The notes under the pieces are model-generated. The model was not told where the DNA came from. It did no database searches and worked only from the letters and a program-made list of their open reading frames with translations. Both the position numbers and the translations under genes were made by a program. From Prostheceraeus crozeri (lineage: Eukaryota; Platyhelminthes; Polycladida; Euryleptidae), in assembly GCA_907163375.1 (NCBI GenBank), contig CAJQUW010001755.1, forward strand, positions 1-64,000: a DNA stretch of 64,000 bases, read 5' to 3'. Below, one piece after another: positions 59,461 to 64,000 of the stretch. Within the stretch, counting starts at the first letter, position 1. The number at the start of each line of letters is the position of its first letter.

Positions 59461-60241
59461 CCTAACATATCAATTCAACCAATTCAAGAACACCACCATC
59501 AAACACCACTCATACACACTTACACTACACACTTCCAACATCCACATCCATCATCTCTAAAACTCACACCTACTACTCCAACTAAAAACTTCACTTCCCA
59601 CCCATACCCTCCTCAACTTAACCACTCAACACTCCAACAACCCCAACACCACCTACAATCCAATTCAAACCATAACTAACCTTCCCACCCCTATACTGCA
59701 TAACATTTACATTCCAATATAAAATTTACACCACCACCTCCACCCACACTTCCAATCACACAACGCTAATCTATCTCAACACTCAACCCCCAAATACAAT
59801 CAAATTCAACATTAAAAAAATACATCCACATATTCCCTCCCACCTCACCCCCCTTCTTTCTACCCCCCCCCTCCTACCCTATCCTCCTCTCCACTCCTCA
59901 CCACACCATCACACTTAAAATCCATCAACCATTACCCACCCCTACAATCAACAAAATCCATCCCACCCACCAATAACCTACCCTACCAGCAAACCCCCCC
60001 TCACCCCTTATACACAACTCACCCCAACACACAGCCCTCATTTCCCCTTAATCCCCTACCCCGCCACTCCCACACCCCCTCCCTCCTATCCCACGCACCC
60101 TAAACCCCTAACCCGACTCTCCACCGCCCTAACATATCCGCTAACAAAACTACAAGCCCCCACCCATCCAACTGCTCCTCCATTTAACCATAGAACAAAC
60201 CGACCCCTCATCGCTCTCCCCATCACCCCCCCCCCCCCCCC
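59461..60241. other. 780-bp nearly G-free, C-rich tract ending in poly-C
   Basis: By hand count about 15 G in 780 bases (under 2%), with only three in the first 480. C is ~40-45% and A ~33%, and C content rises to the right until the tract ends in 16 consecutive C (60226-60241). The sequence is not a tandem repeat and encodes nothing. Left and right flanks return to ordinary composition within a few bases. Either an unusual strand-asymmetric sequence or an assembly/base-calling artefact next to a C homopolymer. Confidence 0.95.
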
Positions 60242-60767
60242 TGCCCAAAAGTATTATGCTCCTCAAAATGCTTTTTAATACTCATAATATGCACTATGTA
60301 CAATGATATTAAAAATTCATAATTGAAATAATGGACAGTGTCAATCTAGAATAGACAGCTTCAAAAAATTGAGTGAAAATTGTCGAGAAAGAAAGAAAAT
60401 AATTAAGTGTTAATTACACGATTTTTATGAGACAAAACTACAAAGGGAAATTAATTAAAGCATGAATGTTTCATTAATGTATTAACAATCTCCTGAAGAA
60501 ATGAGCATGAGATTGATTTACAAACATAAATTAGAATAGTCAGTGCGAAATATAACACGCTGTAGTACGAAATTTTGGTATAATTTTTCTTAGAGCTGAT
60601 CAGCTAAAACAGCCAAATATGTATGTAAAATCAAGAGGATATAGGTATCTTAAAACTTCCTGCAGAGTTTGAAAATTTTTGTAATTGAGCGTCGGTTAGT
60701 AGATGGAATTACATACAAGAGAGCATCGTCTCTCAAAGTGAAGTTGCTGCATTTTTTGTTTTCTTAC
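60242..60767. other. No supportable gene (intron start)
   Basis: Ordinary AT-rich sequence between the G-poor tract and the donor site of the exon at 60768. Nothing recognised. Confidence 0.5.
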
Positions 60768-61059
60768 CTGTTGTGTGAAATGCATGACAAACTCCAATGA
60801 AGAACAGCGTTATTCCGAGAAGCCACAAAACTCGACAAAAAGGAACAATGAGAATAAGTCCAGCAGCAACAGCAACAGCAGAGCCTGTGATCAAATAGCG
60901 CCGCTTATTGAAGCGATCCTGAAGAACTCCACCGACAATAGATCCAAGCAAAAGACCAAAGGAACGTGCAGACAAAACTCTGGACATTTCTTCGGTTGTA
61001 GCATTAACTTGAGATCTTAAAGTTGGCAGAGATGGTCCGAGAATTTCGCTGTAGAATCC
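60768..61059 (-). CDS. MFSD4/NaGLT1-like transporter, early exon
   Basis: A 292-nt exon with an acceptor ATGTTTTCAG (before 61059) and a donor CAG|GTAAGAA (after 60768). It opens GFYSEILGPSLPTL, the end of helix 1 with the family's ILGP motif. Then SARSFGLLLGSIVGG (helix 2), the MFS loop 2-3 signature GGVLQDRFNKRRYL, a long hydrophobic helix 3, FCRVLWLL, and helix 4 leading to HAFHTTG, where the split codon is finished by the exon at 21752. The frame is fully open. With the last exon this gives ~490 residues, so only ~20-30 N-terminal residues from one upstream exon (right of 61059, not found) are missing compared with the usual ~500. Probably a plasma-membrane solute transporter; the substrate cannot be read from the sequence. 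Confidence 0.85.
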
Positions 61060-61369
61060 CTGAAAACATATAGATGAATGAGATAGATGTAGAGAGTCCA
61101 TCTGTAAGTTGTAGCAATAAAGTTGAAAGGCATCATTTCATTTCTGAACATTTTTTAATGTTCATCTTTTGTATGACTAAGACAAAGGTGTCTGTACAGT
61201 GGAGAAAGGAGACAAATAGAAGGAGACTGTCTGATACAGTGAACCCTTGGACTGTAAAAAAATTAGAACAATGCGTGTGAAAAACAGGGATGGGAGTGGG
61301 CCAGGTAAACTGGCAACGAGGTTGAAAGCTTTGTTACTTAAAATGACGCTTCTAAATGCGCTCTCCTAT

Positions 61370-62060
61370 TGAGTTGGTATCATATTTTTGGTAGAGCATG
61401 CATGACAATGGATTTTATATCGTGCTGGAACGCTGAGTTAATTATTACATCACGGATAACGAATTTGCTTATCGTGATCATCCTTTCTTGGGTGAACTTT
61501 ATGACGCTTTCACAGACAATTTCCATTGCTAAAAATGCGATTTTACGTTTAAAGACGTGGTGCATGACTTTCATGGACAACTTGTGACTTACAAAGCTTA
61601 TAAAGGGCGATAATTGCTGCATTCTAGTCTGCTGTTCTTTTTGTAAATGACAACTATGAGAGTCTCTTTGAAGGTTTGAGGCACTTTGACTGTTGAGAGG
61701 ATAGCATTGAATAACTGTAACACGGCATTGACTATTGGTTCGCCGCAAGCTTTTAGGAATTCAGAATAACTACAGAATTCATAATAGTCAATGCCAAGAC
61801 TTTTTTGTTTTTCATTTTGCTAATCGCTGAGGTGATTTCGCACCTTAGGATGGGTTTGATGTCATCGCACGGAGGATCTTGAACATGTATTGGAGTGACT
61901 TAATTTTTATAAAGGTCTTCGTAGAAGTTGGCCCAAAGTTCAAGAATATCCTCTTTATTGATTAGGATGATCGATTTGTTTAATTTGCTTAATTGTTCGA
62001 TTTGTTTTAATTTGTTTTTTTACTAGCTTTTTGGATTCTGCTTTGGCAATTTTATTTTGA
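61370..62060 (-). pseudogene. LINE fragment: linker and RT N-terminal motifs
   Basis: Reading minus from ~62000, ILELWANFYEDLYKN-like remains, then CEITSAISKMKNKK (the KMKNGKSPGxD motif), EFLKACGEPIVNAVLQLFN, VPQTFKETLIVVIYKK and CSNYRP (the NYRPIS motif) appear. They are spread over three frames. The sequence then decays through KVMHHVFKRKI. The set is characteristic of the endonuclease-RT LINE group with the GHVxRM C-terminus, the same group as the 3' tail at 47851. Palm motifs and the 3' end are missing. Confidence 0.65.
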
Positions 62061-63757
62061 GTTAAAGATTGTGGTATCTCTTTTCTTATTCTGTGTTCCT
62101 CAATATCATCTTACAATTTCGACAATGTAGCCTACGTGTATTTGAAAGAAAGTCAGATTAAAAAAAAGTAATCCGAATTATAATCAATCTTGTCTCATAT
62201 TGTGAGATGGAAACTTATTTCGAAAATTTCATAAATGAAAGCTATTAATATTGAAGTACATGTGCTATCTTTGAATACACCACATGCAGCACGTGCATCT
62301 AGATACTTTTTCGTTATCCTTGAAAATGTAATTTACAATATGAAGCAAAAAAGATCCATCATATGTTCACTTTCGGTATAACACTATGGATGGAAATGCT
62401 TAATCAATGTGAGCAAAAATTAAAATGGTACCTTGATAATTCATGTGCACCAAAATAGATAACCGTCCTGTTTGAAAAACTAAGGTCAGCAAATTAGCAA
62501 TTAACTTGACAATTAAGTTACAAGGACGATCAACTCTGACATACATTACACAAAATCACCTGAATAGAATGCCCTGCATTACGATTCCCAATCTTTTTTT
62601 GATTATCATAATATCTATCATTTCAATTGAAGATATCTGAACTACTGCCAACAACTGTGCTGGTTTTGACAACAGCAATGCCTATTTTAAAATGTTGTGA
62701 ATAGATGTGTCAATACTATTGACTCAATAACTATGACTAATCTGCCAATTGCCAATATGTTGATTTAAAGAAGATATTTAAAGACCGCTGGTTGTGACAA
62801 CAGCTGTGGCAAAAGGTATAGTATCCAAGGAGGTCTAGCAAATAGACTGTACATATTTTTAGCAGCTAATCTTTTCTTGGGGAGACGACACCCGGACGTG
62901 AGATTCAATAGGAAAGAATGGAAGCAGTAACTTCGGCCCAATCGTCCAGACCATGTCCACGAGAGAGAATACGATTTCGAAATAATGGATGATGTATTTG
63001 AGGCAGTCACGAATGGTTCAGTGAATTAGCTGATTTAGGGGATGATGATGAATTTGAAGTCGAGGTGCTAGGCCTCCCTACTGATAATGTCATTCAGTCG
63101 CTTTCTGACAAAGAATCTGATAGTGCAGATGAATCTCCCACCATTGAGGCCAGTAGAAGTAAGCATGACAGCTTTATTTAGCATAAAAGATTTTATCCTT
63201 CCGGAATATAGATGGTTACATGATGGCTAATGCGATTTTGTCGATGAAACATCTGCCAACATGAGTCCATTTCACCTTTAGGAGAGGCACTGTGACAAGA
63301 GGGGAAGATTGAAATGTATAAAATGTAGCGTCTTCTTGTGTCTAAACTGAAGGGAAACTATTTTACGGTCTTTCACATGAAGTTTCCTAAATTTTACGGT
63401 TAATCTAGTCGCATGTGATTCCATAGATATGTTTTGTATGACTCTGTTGTTTTCTTTTACATAAATTCTTGTACTCTACATGCACAAGCATACACATTTG
63501 TTGGAGTGGTATTGTTGGCCTAGGACATGCAAAATGAACGAAATATGTAAATTTGGATTGCTGTAGCGGCTTAAGTCATAAGTGATGGCAAAGTTTATGT
63601 AGTTAATTGATATAGAAAATTTCACTTTTTTGACATTCACTCCTTTACTGTACATGTATCCGCATGTACATTTTCTAGAGTGGTACTGAATGCCTATAAC
63701 ATATACATGTAGTTGAAGCTAGATAAGTATATTTGGATTGACAAGAATGATTCAATT
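62061..63757. other. Unassigned; possible transposase N-terminal remnant at ~63030
   Basis: No recognised gene. On the + strand around 63025-63170 one frame reads ELADLGDDDEFEVEVLGLPT and then SLSDKESDSADESPT, an acidic low-complexity stretch. Acidic N-termini of this kind are common in piggyBac transposases, but nothing catalytic follows and host intrinsically disordered sequence would look the same. I found no upstream exon of the MFSD4-like gene here. Confidence 0.3.
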
Positions 63758-63945
63758 GCGCATTGTCGACATGTCGACATTGTGAAATCTGATCAGGCTT
63801 AACGCGCATTCTCGGCATGTCGACATTCTGAAACCTGGTCAGGTTCAAACGCGCTTTGTCGACATGTCGACGTTGTGAAACCTGGTCAGGTTTAACGCGC
63901 AATGTCGACATATGTTGACTTCATGATAACTGGTCACATCATCTC
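63758..63945. repeat. Minisatellite, four units of 46-47 bp
   Basis: Units begin with GCGC at 63758, 63804, 63851 and 63897. Each has the palindrome-rich core GTCGACATGTCGAC (varied in places) followed by TTGTGAAAYCTGRTCAGG and TTTAAC. The fourth unit is more diverged. One minus frame stays open through all units because the lengths and sequence happen to allow it. It is not a gene. Confidence 0.9.
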
Positions 63946-64000
63946 TATGTATCAAAGTATCACCTACACATGTCCTTATATCTCCTCATACGTAACAAAA

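Larger units (their letters stand above)
21753..60767 (-). other. 39-kb intron of the MFSD4-like gene
   Basis: The donor at 60767 (GTAAGAA, minus) and the acceptor at 21753 (TTTTTCAG) are the only sites needed to join two exons whose phases fit (1/1) and whose protein sequence runs on across the junction into a conserved TGGN motif. The intron contains most of the mobile elements listed here, on both strands. I infer one intron from homology. A small additional exon inside it cannot be excluded, but the family sequence leaves no gap for one. Confidence 0.7.

Noticed and set aside
63675-63911. 78-codon minus frame with repeated RVKPDQ words
   Set aside because: It is simply the minisatellite read through in one frame.
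63758-63945. Regular repeats considered as a CRISPR array
   Set aside because: Units are contiguous with no unique spacers and the window is eukaryotic. A minisatellite explains it.
1-64000. LTR retrotransposons, endogenous viruses or Polintons
   Set aside because: I found no long direct terminal repeats and no gag, protease, integrase, capsid or envelope-like sequence. Every RT seen is of LINE or Penelope type.

Overview
This is a 64-kb piece of an AT-rich (roughly 63% by eye) animal nuclear genome, most likely a marine or aquatic invertebrate. Coding exons are small and rare, are bounded by GT/AG splice sites, and sit in a sea of transposable-element relics: LINEs of several clades, Tc1/mariner, hAT-like and piggyBac elements, a Crypton, a Penelope-like element and tRNA-derived SINEs. 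I cannot name the species. There are no operons, ribosomal RNA genes, CRISPR arrays or LTR elements that I can support.

Host genes. Two transporter genes are recognisable. A sodium/bile-acid-symporter-like (SLC10 family) terminal exon lies on the + strand at 14.7-15.3 kb. A major-facilitator gene resembling MFSD4/NaGLT1 lies on the - strand. Its penultimate visible exon is at 60.77-61.06 kb and its last exon at 20.57-21.75 kb. The two exons join in phase, which makes a 39-kb intron of nearly two-thirds of the window. The two genes converge, with stop codons 5.2 kb apart. Weaker host candidates are a signal-peptide exon at 59.1 kb (+), a Cys-rich terminal-exon candidate at 58.5 kb (-), a Cys-rich ORF chain at 6.7-7.7 kb (-) and an 85-codon frame at 50.2 kb (+).

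Layout. 0-9.9 kb: mostly unassigned, with one 731-bp inverted-repeat element. 9.9-14.2 kb: two decayed LINE reverse transcriptases and a SINE. 14.7-22.6 kb: the two transporter 3' ends, two copies of a 'CACTGTAAACCG' terminal-inverted-repeat family (one with a hAT-like element nested in it) and a perfect 30-bp palindrome. 24.0-30.0 kb: a foldback element with ~300-bp arms, then a Penelope-like element with its GIY-YIG domain in front of the RT (the order described for Naiad elements), a cluster of nested palindromes and a Crypton tyrosine recombinase. 32-36.6 kb: LINE endonuclease, hAT-like copy, piggyBac relic, solo foldback arm. 39-48 kb: two more hAT-like copies, a mariner with a SINE inside, a Tc1 DD34E transposase, a larger hAT-like element, and LINE and Tc1 tails. 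51.7-57.3 kb: mariner tail, a restriction-like-endonuclease LINE 3' half, and a nearly full-length APE LINE with a PHD-finger ORF1. 59.5-60.2 kb: a 780-bp tract almost without G. 61.4-62.1 kb: another LINE fragment. 63.8 kb: a 46-bp minisatellite.

Nearly every long reading frame here, host or transposon, is interrupted by single-base shifts while the protein sequence between shifts stays well conserved. Either everything is decaying, or the assembly carries uncorrected indels. The MFSD4-like exon, with intact splice sites and at least six shifts in 1.2 kb, is the sharpest test of that.
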